Shown: positions 29,643-39,037, counted from the first letter of the stretch. The stretch: DNA of 64,000 bases from Lachnospiraceae bacterium (GCA_028694115.1 JAQUUB010000006.1:62001-126000); one strand, 5' to 3'. Notes: generated by a model not told the origin, from the letters alone. Translations and numbers: made by a program.

Positions 29643-29870
29643 ATGAGAGAAAGAAAAATTAAATTGGATCCCGAACGGGCAAGAGAATTTGTAAGTGTTA
29701 GCTCAAAATGCGATTTTGACATTGATGTTTTCTATAATCGTGTTATTATTGATGCAAAATCTATTTTAGGCGTTTTAGGATTGGATTTCAATAAAGAGCT
29801 GACAGTCCAGTACGCTGGATATGATAATAATTTTGAAAATATAATTAGTAAGTACGCTATTACTGGTTAA
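29643..29870 (+). CDS. HPr-like protein without the phosphorylatable histidine
   Basis: 75 residues. The middle and end (IDAKSILGVLGLDFNKELTVQYAG) match the HPr fold, including the SK-type Ser region (KSIL at the regulatory Ser site). But the N-terminal GLHARPA segment containing the His15 equivalent is replaced by LDPERAREFVSVSS, so it cannot relay phosphate from enzyme I in the usual way. It has a strong promoter and terminator of its own, so it is an independent and probably well expressed gene. Role may be regulatory, by analogy with Crh. Confidence 0.8.
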   Translation: MRERKIKLDPERAREFVSVSSKCDFDIDVFYNRVIIDAKSILGVLGLDFNKELTVQYAGYDNNFENIISKYAITG

Positions 29871-29898
29871 ATTAGTGATTAAGAGTATCAACGAATTG

Positions 29899-29945
29899 AC
29901 TCTCTGCTATTGATAGGTTACTATCGATACAGAGAGTTTTTTTGT
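29899..29945 (+). terminator. Terminator of HPr-like gene
   Basis: ACTCTCTG (29899-29906) and CAGAGAGT (29930-29937) with an inner stem TTGATAG/CTATCGA, then eight T residues. Confidence 0.92.
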
Positions 29946-29979
29946 TATATAGGGAAATAATTAATAAGGAATGTGAGAG

Positions 29980-32412
29980 ATGATGGAATACGATAAGCGT
30001 ACACAATTGCATATATCAGTAAGAAATCTTGTGGAATTCATTTTACGCAGTGGTAATATTGATAATCGTCATAAATCAGGACCTGAAAATGCAATGCAGG
30101 AAGGTAGCCGAATTCATCGATTGATTCAAAGAAGGATGGGAACAGATTACCATGCCGAGGTACCACTAAAACTATTAGTCCATGAAGATGATTATGATCT
30201 TTTAATTGATGGCAGAGCCGATGGTATTATAATACCTATGGATGGAACGATTATAATTGATGAAATAAAATGCATCTATAAGGATCTCATATATTTAAAC
30301 GAGCCCTATGAAACACATCTTGCACAAGCAAAATGCTATGCCTATATTTATGCAAAACAGGAAAACAGGAGAAATATGTTAGTCCGCATGACATATTGTA
30401 ATATCGACACAGAGGAAATCAAATACTTTAATCAGGATTATACTTTTGAGGATTTGGATGTGTGGTTTTTAGGAATCTATCATCAGTACAAAAAATGGGC
30501 AGATTTTGAATACCATTGGAAAAAAAATAGACAGCAATCAATTCAAAAGTTGGAATTTCCATTTCCTTATCGAGATGGACAAAAGGAGTTAGTTGCGCAG
30601 GTTTATCGCACAATTTATCATAAGAAAAGACTTTTTATAGAAGCACCTACCGGGGTAGGTAAAACAATATCAACCCTTTTTCCTACAATCAAAGCCGTTG
30701 GAGAAGGATTAGGGGATAAGATATTCTATTTAACAGCCAAAACAGTAACTGCTTCTGTGGCATTTGATACTTACACGATATTACGTCAAAAAGGTCTTAA
30801 GTATAAGACAGTAACATTGACCGCAAAGGAAAAAATGTGCCCATTGGAGGAGACAGAATGTAATCCTGATCATTGTCCTTATGCAGATGGTCATTATAAT
30901 CGCATTAATCAGGCAGTATTTGAGTTATTAAGTAACGAAGATGCTTTTAGCAGAGAAATGATATTAGATTATGCAAACAGGCATATGGTATGTTCTTTTG
31001 AATTGGGGCTAGATATGGCTTTGTTTAGTGATGGCATAATTTGTGATTACAATTATGTGTTTGATCCACATGCGTATTTACGTCGTTTTTTTAGTGAAGG
31101 AATTACAGGAAACTATTTATTTTTAGTTGATGAAGCACACAATTTAGTAGAACGAGGGAGAGAAATGTATAGTGCAACTCTCTATAAAGAAGATTTTCTG
31201 GAAATCAAGAAACTAGTTAAAATTTATGATAAAAAATTAGAAAGATACTTAGAGAGTTGTAATAGACAACTATTGGAGTTAAAAAGAGAATGCGACAATT
31301 ATCAGGTATTGCCTGGAATCTCTTCTTTTTCACTTGCACTAACGAGAGCAGCAAGTCAAATGGAAAAATGGTTAGAAGAAGATGAGGGGAGTGAAATAAG
31401 GAAGGATGTATTCAAATTCTATATGGAAATAAGGCATTTTCTAAGTATGGAAGAGAGAATTGATGATAATTATGAGATTTATTCTGAAATAGATGAAAAT
31501 GGACGTTTCTTTGTAAAATTATTCTGTGTACAGCCATCAAAGAATTTGAGAGAATGTTTAGATAAGGCAAACAGTACAATTCTTTTTTCTGCAACACTCT
31601 TACCAATTCGTTATTATATAAATCTCATTACTGGAGATTTAAAAGATTATGCGGTTTATGCGAAATCTACATTTTCAATAGAAAAACTTGGACTTTTTAT
31701 TGGAACAGATATAAGTAGTAAGTACTCAAGACGAGGAACATTAGAATATTATAATATTGCTTTCTATCTATCACAAATTACACAGGCGAAGGGAGGAAAT
31801 TACTTGGTTTTTTTCCCGTCCTATGTGTTTCTTCGAAACGTATATGAAACATATATGGATCATTTTATACAGGAAAATCAAGAGATCGTTTTACAACAAG
31901 CATCTATGAATGAAAGGGAGCGGGAGGAATTTCTAGAAGCTTTTAAAAATGATGGGATCGATAATGAAACAGCAGCTATTGATATTTCAACTGTAATTCA
32001 AATGGAAGTTGAAATAGAGAAACCGAAAACATTAATAGGATTTTGTGTTTTAGGTGGTATTTTTTCAGAAGGAATTGATTTAAAGAATGATAGCTTAATT
32101 GGTTCCATTATTGTTGGAACTGGGATTCCACAAGTTTGTAGTGAGAGAGAAATCTTAAAACAATATTTCGATGAGAAAGGTATGAATGGTTTTGATTATG
32201 CATATCGCTTTCCAGGAATGAATAAAGTACTCCAATCAGCAGGAAGAGTCATTCGAACAACGGAAGATGTTGGCGTCGTTGCGTTATTAGATGATCGTTT
32301 TACAAGCAATCAATATCAACGATTATTTCCAGAAGAATGGAAGAATATTGAGTACACGACAAAAGAGCAAGTGTTAGGAAAAATAAAGCATTTTTGGGAA
32401 CAAAATAAATAA
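29980..32412 (+). CDS. Fe-S superfamily 2 helicase (XPD/DinG-like) with N-terminal nuclease domain
   Basis: 810 residues. N-terminal 180 residues look like a PD-(D/E)XK/Cas4-type nuclease: early AMQEGSRIHRLIQRR, then D77-x3-D81 and the DEIK motif (E95, K97). Helicase core: Walker A APTGVGKT (about 222-229), DEAH box (about 384-387), and late motifs GIFSEGIDLK and QSAGRVIRT. Four cysteines C287, C294, C299 and C338 fit the XPD-type [4Fe-4S] domain. ATP-driven 5'-3' DNA unwinding is expected from the family. Alternative ATG at 29983 is equally possible. It has no LexA box of its own. Confidence 0.9.
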   Translation: MMEYDKRTQLHISVRNLVEFILRSGNIDNRHKSGPENAMQEGSRIHRLIQRRMGTDYHAEVPLKLLVHEDDYDLLIDGRADGIIIPMDGTIIIDEIKCIYKDLIYLNEPYETHLAQAKCYAYIYAKQENRRNMLVRMTYCNIDTEEIKYFNQDYTFEDLDVWFLGIYHQYKKWADFEYHWKKNRQQSIQKLEFPFPYRDGQKELVAQVYRTIYHKKRLFIEAPTGVGKTISTLFPTIKAVGEGLGDKIFYLTAKTVTASVAFDTYTILRQKGLKYKTVTLTAKEKMCPLEETECNPDHCPYADGHYNRINQAVFELLSNEDAFSREMILDYANRHMVCSFELGLDMALFSDGIICDYNYVFDPHAYLRRFFSEGITGNYLFLVDEAHNLVERGREMYSATLYKEDFLEIKKLVKIYDKKLERYLESCNRQLLELKRECDNYQVLPGISSFSLALTRAASQMEKWLEEDEGSEIRKDVFKFYMEIRHFLSMEERIDDNYEIYSEIDENGRFFVKLFCVQPSKNLRECLDKANSTILFSATLLPIRYYINLITGDLKDYAVYAKSTFSIEKLGLFIGTDISSKYSRRGTLEYYNIAFYLSQITQAKGGNYLVFFPSYVFLRNVYETYMDHFIQENQEIVLQQASMNEREREEFLEAFKNDGIDNETAAIDISTVIQMEVEIEKPKTLIGFCVLGGIFSEGIDLKNDSLIGSIIVGTGIPQVCSEREILKQYFDEKGMNGFDYAYRFPGMNKVLQSAGRVIRTTEDVGVVALLDDRFTSNQYQRLFPEEWKNIEYTTKEQVLGKIKHFWEQNK

Positions 32413-32753
32413 CGTCTGTAATGTATTTTGTGATAATGAAAAAGTTTACATAATATAGTGGTTACTTATTATTTCAAATTTAAATTTCAAGTATAAAAAA
32501 GGAAAAAACAGTCACATTTTGCAAGAAAGATTTCATAATCAGACATTGTTTGACACTTAGTATAATTGTTATGAAAACCGATATAAGGGATTAAAAACCA
32601 ATTTTTTTTAATAAGATCTAGAATCGGATAAAAATGGAATAAATTAAGTGCAAGATATTATTCATAAATCATGTGTTATTTATTATTCTTGAAACCAATT
32701 ATGTGAACCTATATAGGATAGCTTTTTGATAATAAAGTTAAATATAGAAGTAA
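32413..32753. other. Intergenic, no gene seen
   Basis: Very AT-rich. No reading frame with coding character and no recognised RNA. A TATAAT near 32560 lacks a good -35. Confidence 0.4.
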
Positions 32754-32782
32754 TTGTATCTTAATACAGATAATGGTATAAT
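32754..32782 (+). promoter_or_regulatory. Promoter for GH13 gene
   Basis: TTGTAT (32754-32759), 17-nt spacer, TATAAT (32777-32782). Confidence 0.65.
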
Positions 32783-32810
32783 ATTTTAAGAAAAGAAAAT
32801 AAATAATTAT

Positions 32811-32846
32811 GGTGGGTCGATGGAAAATCTGTCGACCATTTTTATT
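32811..32846 (+). promoter_or_regulatory. Terminator-like hairpin in GH13 leader
   Basis: GGTCGA and TCGACC with a loop of about 12 nt, followed by ATTTTTATT, between the promoter and the RBS TAAGGAGG. Could act as an attenuator. Confidence 0.45.
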
Positions 32847-32860
32847 AAGGAGGAAGTTAT

Positions 32861-34168
32861 ATGTGGGCTTATGAAAGTGTGTTTTATCAAATTTACCCGA
32901 TTGGATTTTGTGGTGCACCATTTGAAAATGACGGGGTGCAGGTGAACCGCATACAAAAAGTAGAGAAATGGATTCCACACATCAAAAAACTAAATTGTAA
33001 TGCTGTTTACTTTTCACCTGTATTTGAATCTGATAGTCATGGTTACAATACAAGGGATTATAGAAAGATTGATTGTCGTCTTGGTACAAATGAAGATTTT
33101 TCTGAAATTTGTGAAAAACTTCATGCGGAAGATATCAAGGTTATTTTAGATGGTGTATTTAATCATGTAGGAAGAGGATTTTGGGCATTTCAAGACGTTC
33201 TAAAGAATAGGGAAGCTTCCCCTTATAAAGATTGGTTTCAAATTAATTTTTCAGGTAATTCAAATTATAATGATGGATTATGGTATGAGGGATGGGAAGG
33301 CTGCTTTGATCTTGTAAAACTTAATTTGAGAAATGAAGAGGTTATAAATCATATTTTTGAATCGATTCAGGGATGGGTAAAAGATTTTTCTATTGATGGA
33401 TTAAGGCTGGATGTTGCATATTGTCTAGACAAAGATTTTGTAAGACGATTACGTAGTATGTGTAATGAATTAAAACCAGATTTCTTTTTAGTAGGAGAGA
33501 TGCTTCACGGAGATTATAATCAATATGTAAATGAAGAGATGCTTCACAGTGCAACGAATTATGAATGCTATAAAGGATTGCATTCAAGTTTTAATAGTAT
33601 GAATCTGTTTGAAATTAATCATTCTCTACTAAGACAATTTGGACCAGAGGAATGGACAATCTATAAAGGTAAGCACCTGTTATCGTTTGTTGATAATCAT
33701 GATGTCACACGCGTTGCAAGTATATTAAGTAATAAAAATCATTTACCACTTATTTATGCATTATCATTTGGTATGCCTGGAATTCCATGTGTATACTATG
33801 GAAGCGAATGGGGAGAAGAAGCTGATAAAAGTCAAGGTGATCAGGCGTTGAGACCATGCTTTGAAACTTGGAACGAAAATGAATTATTTCAATACATTAG
33901 TAAGCTGGCAGAGTCAAAGAGAAGCAGTGAGGCACTAAATTACGGCGATTTCCGTTCATTATCCTTAACGAATAAGCAATGTGTATTCGAAAGAAATTCT
34001 GAGCATGATCGTGTAATGGTTGCTATTAATGCGGATGAAAATCCTTGTACGATACATTTTGATGCTAAAGCAGGGAGAGCATTGGATTTAATTACTGGTG
34101 AAAATGTTGATTTTGGTGGTGGACTAGATATGAAACCTTATTCAGCGATGATTCTAAGACCGTTTTAG
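32861..34168 (+). CDS. Cytoplasmic GH13 alpha-amylase family enzyme
   Basis: 435 residues, no signal peptide, so it acts inside the cell, probably on imported maltodextrins or related glucosides. GH13 barrel with region I DGVFNHVG, region II GLRLD with nucleophile D184, region III GEMLHG with acid/base E213, and region IV FVDNHD with the third carboxylate D281. Short for the family; the C-terminal beta domain is reduced. Exact specificity (neopullulanase, maltogenic, other) cannot be settled. RBS AAGGAGGAAG before ATG. Confidence 0.92.
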   Translation: MWAYESVFYQIYPIGFCGAPFENDGVQVNRIQKVEKWIPHIKKLNCNAVYFSPVFESDSHGYNTRDYRKIDCRLGTNEDFSEICEKLHAEDIKVILDGVFNHVGRGFWAFQDVLKNREASPYKDWFQINFSGNSNYNDGLWYEGWEGCFDLVKLNLRNEEVINHIFESIQGWVKDFSIDGLRLDVAYCLDKDFVRRLRSMCNELKPDFFLVGEMLHGDYNQYVNEEMLHSATNYECYKGLHSSFNSMNLFEINHSLLRQFGPEEWTIYKGKHLLSFVDNHDVTRVASILSNKNHLPLIYALSFGMPGIPCVYYGSEWGEEADKSQGDQALRPCFETWNENELFQYISKLAESKRSSEALNYGDFRSLSLTNKQCVFERNSEHDRVMVAINADENPCTIHFDAKAGRALDLITGENVDFGGGLDMKPYSAMILRPF

Positions 34169-34173
34169 ATTAT

Positions 34174-34217
34174 AAAAAAGGGAAAATGTAAAAGAAATTC
34201 TACATTTTCCTTTTTTA
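34174..34217. terminator. Bidirectional terminator
   Basis: AAAAAAGGGAAAATGTA and TACATTTTCCTTTTTT, shared by the GH13 gene and hydF on the opposite strand. Confidence 0.87.
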
Positions 34218-34240
34218 TATTTGCCTAGAATGGCTGAATT

Positions 34241-35440
34241 CTATTTGAGAATAATATCAGGGAAAATCTGAATACTCCTTTTTAAAATACCATGCATATA
34301 AGCAATAGCAATTCCGTAATTTGTCATTGGAATTTGCTTCTTTCCAGAGGTTTCATAACGATATTTCATTTCTCTTTCGTTTAACATGCATCCACCACAG
34401 TGAATAATTAATTTGTAGGTTGATAAGTCATTTGGAAATTCTGTGCCACTAGTAAAGGTAAAGTTAGGAGTGACTCCACTATAATTACAAATCCAGTCAG
34501 GTAATTTTTCAGTGCCAATATCTCCACACTGTCTATGATGCGTACATCCTTCTGAAATGAGAATCGAATCACCATCTTCTAAGTGATCAAGGATTGTAAC
34601 AGCTTCAATCGTGCTAGAGAGATTTCCCTTGTGTCTTGCAAAAAGTATGGAAAAGGAAGTCAGCATAACATTAGAAGGAACAATACGTGAGACTTCTTTA
34701 AAGGCTTGGCTATCCGTAATAACCAAAGATGGTTTTTTACCTAATGAAAGAAGAGTTTCTTCTAATTCGCTTTCTCTTACGACAATAGAAGTGGCACCTG
34801 CTTCAAGCAATTCTCTGATTGTTTGTTGCTGAGGTAGAATGAGTCTGCCTTTTGGTGCAGCTTTGTCTATAGGAACTACAAGTATGACAAAATCGTTAGG
34901 ACTTACTAAATCTGATACGATAGGGAATAAATGAGTATCTTTTGGGGCAAGAGCACATATCCGTTCCTTTAGTTCATAAATGCCCATTTTACTTACTGCA
35001 CTTACACATATGGAATTGTCGTCATCATATGTTTTCATAGATGAAATAATATCCATCTTATTGTAGACGATAAGATATGGAATCCCTTTTTCTTTTATCA
35101 AATGCAGGATATCTTGATCTTCCCGTGTCTGTCCTTTTGTACCATCTACGATTAAAATAGCAATATCTGTTTTATTTAAAACCTGGAAACTTTTACTCAT
35201 ACGTAATTCACCAAGATCACCTGAATCATCAAGACCTGGGGTATCGGTAATTATTACAGGACCAAGGGGTAAAAGCTCCATTGCTTTTGATACAGGATCC
35301 GTAGTAGTTCCCATAATATCCGAAACAATAGCAAGATTCTGACCAGTAATAGCATTTATAATACTAGATTTCCCAGCATTACGTTTTCCGAAAATTCCAA
35401 TATGAACTCGCTCGCCTTGAGGCGTAGAATTTAAACTCAT
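34241..35440 (-). CDS. hydF: [FeFe] hydrogenase H-cluster maturation GTPase HydF
   Basis: Scaffold GTPase on which the 2Fe subcluster is assembled before transfer to the hydrogenase. 399 residues from the ATG at 35440 (MSLNSTPQGERVHIGIFGKRN), chosen because AAGGAG lies 8 nt upstream. P-loop GKRNAGKS (18-25), G3 DTPGLDD, G4 NKMD. C-terminal cluster ligands: His/Cys in EGCTHHRQC and the HCGGCML motif. Last gene of hydE-hydG-hydF. Confidence 0.95.
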   Translation of the reverse strand: MSLNSTPQGERVHIGIFGKRNAGKSSIINAITGQNLAIVSDIMGTTTDPVSKAMELLPLGPVIITDTPGLDDSGDLGELRMSKSFQVLNKTDIAILIVDGTKGQTREDQDILHLIKEKGIPYLIVYNKMDIISSMKTYDDDNSICVSAVSKMGIYELKERICALAPKDTHLFPIVSDLVSPNDFVILVVPIDKAAPKGRLILPQQQTIRELLEAGATSIVVRESELEETLLSLGKKPSLVITDSQAFKEVSRIVPSNVMLTSFSILFARHKGNLSSTIEAVTILDHLEDGDSILISEGCTHHRQCGDIGTEKLPDWICNYSGVTPNFTFTSGTEFPNDLSTYKLIIHCGGCMLNEREMKYRYETSGKKQIPMTNYGIAIAYMHGILKRSIQIFPDIILK

Positions 35441-35468
35441 ATACATTCTCCTTCTAGATAATTTTTTT

Positions 35469-36887
35469 TTAAAAGCGGAAATCACGTTTTCCTTCTTCGA
35501 TTTCTTTTAATCGTTTCATGACGATTTCACGTACTTTTTCATTAGGTATATTCTCAATTTCTTTCAATATCAGGCGATTTCCAATGTTTTTTGTAGATTC
35601 CAAAGCATAATCTTCGATATATTCTTTTAATGTCATGAGTGCATTAGGATGACAGCAATTTTGGATTTGACCACTCTTACAAAGACTCATAAAACGATCA
35701 CCAGTACGACCTTCCCGATAGCATGCAGTACAAAAGCTTGGAATATAGGAAAGATCCATAAGCCAATGCACAATCTCATCAAGTGTTCTCGTATCGCTTA
35801 CATCAAATTGCTCGGATTTTCTATCATCAGGTTCAGGCTCGTAATAGCCGCCTACACTTGTTTTAGAACCCCCACTAATTTGAGAGATACCAAGATGCAA
35901 GACACGTTCTCTACATTGTTTGCTTTCTCTGGTAGAGATAATCATGCCTGTATAAGGAACAGAAATACGGATGCATGCTACTATTTTAGCAAAAACGTCA
36001 TCGGTAATTCCGTTGTCAAATTCAGCAGCATCAATATCATCCGCATGCCTTACCCTAGGGACACTGATGGTATGAGGACCTACTCCATGGACAGCCTCTA
36101 AATGTTCGGCATGCATAAGAAGTCCTGTAAATTCATAGCGATACTTATCTAGACCAAAAAGAACGCCAATTCCCACATCATCAATTCCACCGTCCATGGC
36201 ACGATCCATAGCTTCCGTATGATAGTTATAATCATGCTTTGGACCTGTCGGATGGAGCAATTCATAATTCTTCTTATGATATGTCTCCTGAAATAGAATA
36301 TAAGTACCAATTCCGGCATCCTTTAATTTTCTATAATTTTCAACGGTAGTAGCAGCAATATTTACATTTACACGTCGGATATCTCCATTTTTATGGTGGA
36401 TACTATAAATTGTTTTTATACTGTCTAGGATATATTCAATTGGATTATTGACGGGATCTTCACCAGCCTCAATTGCCAATCGTTTATGACCCATGTCTTG
36501 GAGTGCAATGACTTCTTGCTTGATTTCTTCTTGTGTAAGCTTTTTTCTGGAAATATGAGTATTCTTCATATGATAGGGGCAGTAAAGACATCCATTTACA
36601 CAGTAATTAGATAAGTACAAAGGAGCAAACATGACAATTCGGTTGCCGTAAAAATCTTTCTTTATTTGTTCTGCCAGCTTGAAAATTTTTTCTGTGATTT
36701 CAGGGATGTCACAATCTAAGAGTACGGCGGCTTCACGGTGCGAAAGACCTTTGCGAAGCTTTGCTTTGTCTAAAATTTCTGTTATTAATGTAAGATTATT
36801 TTTGTTGGCTTCTGCGTAGGAAAGTGTTTCGTTGATTTCTTCATCGCAGATAAATTCATCTGCAATAAGAGAGTTTTTGTTGTACAT
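35469..36887 (-). CDS. hydG: [FeFe] hydrogenase H-cluster radical SAM maturase HydG
   Basis: Cleaves tyrosine to make CO and cyanide ligands for the H-cluster. 472 residues. Radical SAM cluster motif CVNGCLYC (C96, C100, C103). The second, C-terminal cluster motif is present: CTAC, then about 15 residues, and CKSG...NCC, which separates HydG from ThiH. Lies between hydE and hydF with 28-nt spacings, so one operon. Confidence 0.96.
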   Translation of the reverse strand: MYNKNSLIADEFICDEEINETLSYAEANKNNLTLITEILDKAKLRKGLSHREAAVLLDCDIPEITEKIFKLAEQIKKDFYGNRIVMFAPLYLSNYCVNGCLYCPYHMKNTHISRKKLTQEEIKQEVIALQDMGHKRLAIEAGEDPVNNPIEYILDSIKTIYSIHHKNGDIRRVNVNIAATTVENYRKLKDAGIGTYILFQETYHKKNYELLHPTGPKHDYNYHTEAMDRAMDGGIDDVGIGVLFGLDKYRYEFTGLLMHAEHLEAVHGVGPHTISVPRVRHADDIDAAEFDNGITDDVFAKIVACIRISVPYTGMIISTRESKQCRERVLHLGISQISGGSKTSVGGYYEPEPDDRKSEQFDVSDTRTLDEIVHWLMDLSYIPSFCTACYREGRTGDRFMSLCKSGQIQNCCHPNALMTLKEYIEDYALESTKNIGNRLILKEIENIPNEKVREIVMKRLKEIEEGKRDFRF

Positions 36888-36915
36888 TTTGGTACCTCTT
36901 TTCTATATTCAGTCT

Positions 36916-37968
36916 CTATGAAAGGTCATTCGGTTGTATCATATCGCCGCGGCTTTCCACGATTTTATAACCAATCTGTGACATACGGTTTGAAAGGCAG
37001 CTATGACATTCAGCGGCCTCATCTCCAGTACAGATTTTGTTATCATATAATAAGTATTTATTTCTAACGGCAATAGGTGAAAGATTAGGCATCACTACAT
37101 TTGCACCAGCTAAAATGCCTTTCTCCCGTCCTTTTGAATCAATGGTACCTAGTGCTGTAGTTGCAGGTATCAGAAGACTTGGAGACATTAAACGTAATAA
37201 TCCTATTAGAAATAAAGTTAGTTCCAATGAGCCTTGTTTAAAACCGCCAAAAGGAGTATCTTTTTGAGGAATAAAAGGGCCAATACCAACCATGTGGGGC
37301 TTAAATTCGTGAATAAAAAGTAAGTCTTCTGCCAGGTTTTCAAAGGTCTGATAGGGAGAGCCTACCATAAATCCACATCCTACCTGATAACCAATTTCTT
37401 TTAAATTATAAAGGCATTTTTTCCTATGAGAAAGGGAAAGAGAAGAAGGATGAAGCTTGTTATAATGATTTTCAGAGTCAGTTTCCTCACGGAGTAAATA
37501 TCGATCTGCTCCGGCTTTATATAATTTTTTGTATGATTGATAGGACCGCTCTCCAATAGACAAGGTAATAGCACACTTCGGGTATTTCTGCTTAATGTCT
37601 GAAATGATTTCTACAAGATAATCATCAGTAAAAAAAGAATCCTCGCCACCTTGTAGTACAAAAGTCCGAAAACCTAGTTCATATCCAGTTTTACAAGAAC
37701 TTAATATTTCCTCTTTCGTCAAGCGATACCGGTCACAGTTCGTATTACTCTTACGGATACCACAATAATAACAATCATTTTTACAGATATTTGTAAATTC
37801 AATAAGACCTCTAATATAGATGGTATTTCCATAAATAGCACGACGAACAGAGCTAGATTTTTGAAATAAATATTGATCGATTTCTGGTGTTCTGAATTCT
37901 AATAAAGATGCAAACTCATTTTTAGTTAGAACTCTATTTTCTTCTAGTTTGTCTATGAGAGTTTTCAT
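36916..37968 (-). CDS. hydE: [FeFe] hydrogenase H-cluster radical SAM maturase HydE
   Basis: Radical SAM enzyme of H-cluster assembly, 350 residues. Motif CKNDCYYC with C62, C66, C69; barrel features FRTFVLQGGEDSFFT and GERSYQSYKKLYKAGADRYLLREET are those of HydE/BioB-like maturases. RBS GGAGG before the ATG. First gene of the operon; the hydrogenase itself is not in this window. Confidence 0.95.
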   Translation of the reverse strand: MKTLIDKLEENRVLTKNEFASLLEFRTPEIDQYLFQKSSSVRRAIYGNTIYIRGLIEFTNICKNDCYYCGIRKSNTNCDRYRLTKEEILSSCKTGYELGFRTFVLQGGEDSFFTDDYLVEIISDIKQKYPKCAITLSIGERSYQSYKKLYKAGADRYLLREETDSENHYNKLHPSSLSLSHRKKCLYNLKEIGYQVGCGFMVGSPYQTFENLAEDLLFIHEFKPHMVGIGPFIPQKDTPFGGFKQGSLELTLFLIGLLRLMSPSLLIPATTALGTIDSKGREKGILAGANVVMPNLSPIAVRNKYLLYDNKICTGDEAAECHSCLSNRMSQIGYKIVESRGDMIQPNDLS

Positions 37969-38089
37969 AAATCCTCCAATGGTATTCCACTTAGAAATTA
38001 TACAAAAAAAGCAATTTAATGTAAAGGTGAATTATGGTAAACTAACAGAGTTAATAAGGTTGATGTGGAAAGGTTAGGAATCAAAGAAT

Positions 38090-38698
38090 ATGAGATGCGA
38101 AATAGTAGGAGCGGGAGATTTTGTATGTTTTCTGGAAAATCATCAACAGGGTGCTTTTCTAATTGCTGCGGATGGAGGGTATACCCATTTAAATAAAATA
38201 GGCATAAAACCAGACTTAATAATTGGAGATTTCGACTCTGTGGGCGAGATACCCAAAACAGATTACTTAGTTTCTTTACCAAAAGAAAAGGATGATACAG
38301 ATATGTTGGCAGCGGTAGAAGAAGGAATCAAGCGAGGTTATAGAGAAATTCACTTGTTTGGAGGGACAGGTGGCAGACTTGATCATACATTTGCTAATAT
38401 ACAAGTATTAGTATCCTTGGCGGAAAAAAAGTGTCAGGGATTTTTATACGAAAAAAACATGGTGTTGACAGTTATAAAAAATAGCAAATTTGTAATTCCA
38501 GCAAGACAAAAGGGAATTGTATCAGTTTTTTCTATTACAGATATTGCAAAAGGAGTACACGTTCATGGCTTAAAGTATGAGCTGAATAATGCACTCCTTA
38601 GGAACACCTATCCAATTGGTGTAAGTAATGAATTTGGTGGACAAGATGTTGAAATCTCCGTTCTAGATGGAAGTCTACTTATCATGATAGAAGTGTGA
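38090..38698 (+). CDS. thiN: Thiamine pyrophosphokinase
   Basis: Transfers pyrophosphate from ATP to thiamine, making TPP. 202 residues, normal length. N-terminal AADGGYTHL, then PDLIIGDFDSV (metal-binding Asp pair), KEKDDTDM and LFGGTGGRLDHTFANI are the catalytic signatures. It complements the TPP-controlled thiT at 2.1 kb: import plus activation. I found no riboswitch in front of it. Its stop codon lies inside the first repeat unit of the palindrome cluster that follows. Confidence 0.95.
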   Translation: MRCEIVGAGDFVCFLENHQQGAFLIAADGGYTHLNKIGIKPDLIIGDFDSVGEIPKTDYLVSLPKEKDDTDMLAAVEEGIKRGYREIHLFGGTGGRLDHTFANIQVLVSLAEKKCQGFLYEKNMVLTVIKNSKFVIPARQKGIVSVFSITDIAKGVHVHGLKYELNNALLRNTYPIGVSNEFGGQDVEISVLDGSLLIMIEV

Positions 38699-38890
38699 AA
38701 TGTGAAAAGATATACTAACGCATGAGAGAACCATGCTAAGTATATCTAAGTTTTCACATTGTGAGAAGTAATTCTAAGGAGCGAAAATACTGCTCCTAAG
38801 AATTACTAAATCTCACACAGCAAGAAGTCGCAAGCGCCTTCTTCTCACTGATTATTTGTGCCGCATATAGCGGCATGTTTTGAAGTGTGA
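38693..38890. repeat. Cluster of imperfect palindromes (repeat A)
   Basis: Three adjoining inverted repeats, each bounded by TGTGA(A/G)AA-type ends. Unit 1 (38701-38758): TGTGAAAA/TTTTCACA, GATATACT/AGTATATC, GCATG/CATGC. Unit 2 (38760-38817): TGTGAGA/TCTCACA, AGTAATTCT/AGAATTACT, AGGAGC/GCTCCT. Unit 3 (about 38820-38890): AAGAAG/CTTCTT then GCCGC/GCGGC, ending GAAGTGTGAAA. Unit 3 shares a 21-bp core with the element at 56.47 kb. No coding content. Confidence 0.85.
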
Positions 38891-38946
38891 AAAAAATAGA
38901 TTTAAAAAAAGAATAGGAATAAATAGAAATAAATTTTTAAAAAGTA

Positions 38947-38975
38947 TTGACGAATAATATTATACGCTGTATAGT
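38947..38975 (+). promoter_or_regulatory. padR operon promoter
   Basis: TTGACG (38947-38952), 17-nt spacer, TATAGT (38970-38975). Confidence 0.7.
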
Positions 38976-39037
38976 ATGTTCATAGTAATTATGTTATATG
39001 ACGTATAGTATTAATAGAGGAATAATATTACACGTTG
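38953..39037. promoter_or_regulatory. Probable PadR operator repeats
   Basis: A 17-nt direct repeat AATAATATTAYACGYTG occurs at 38953-38969 and 39021-39037 (15 of 17 identical). The first fills the promoter spacer and with the -10 forms the palindrome TATAC-gct-GTATA (38961-38973). Autoregulation by PadR is typical of this operon class. Confidence 0.55.
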
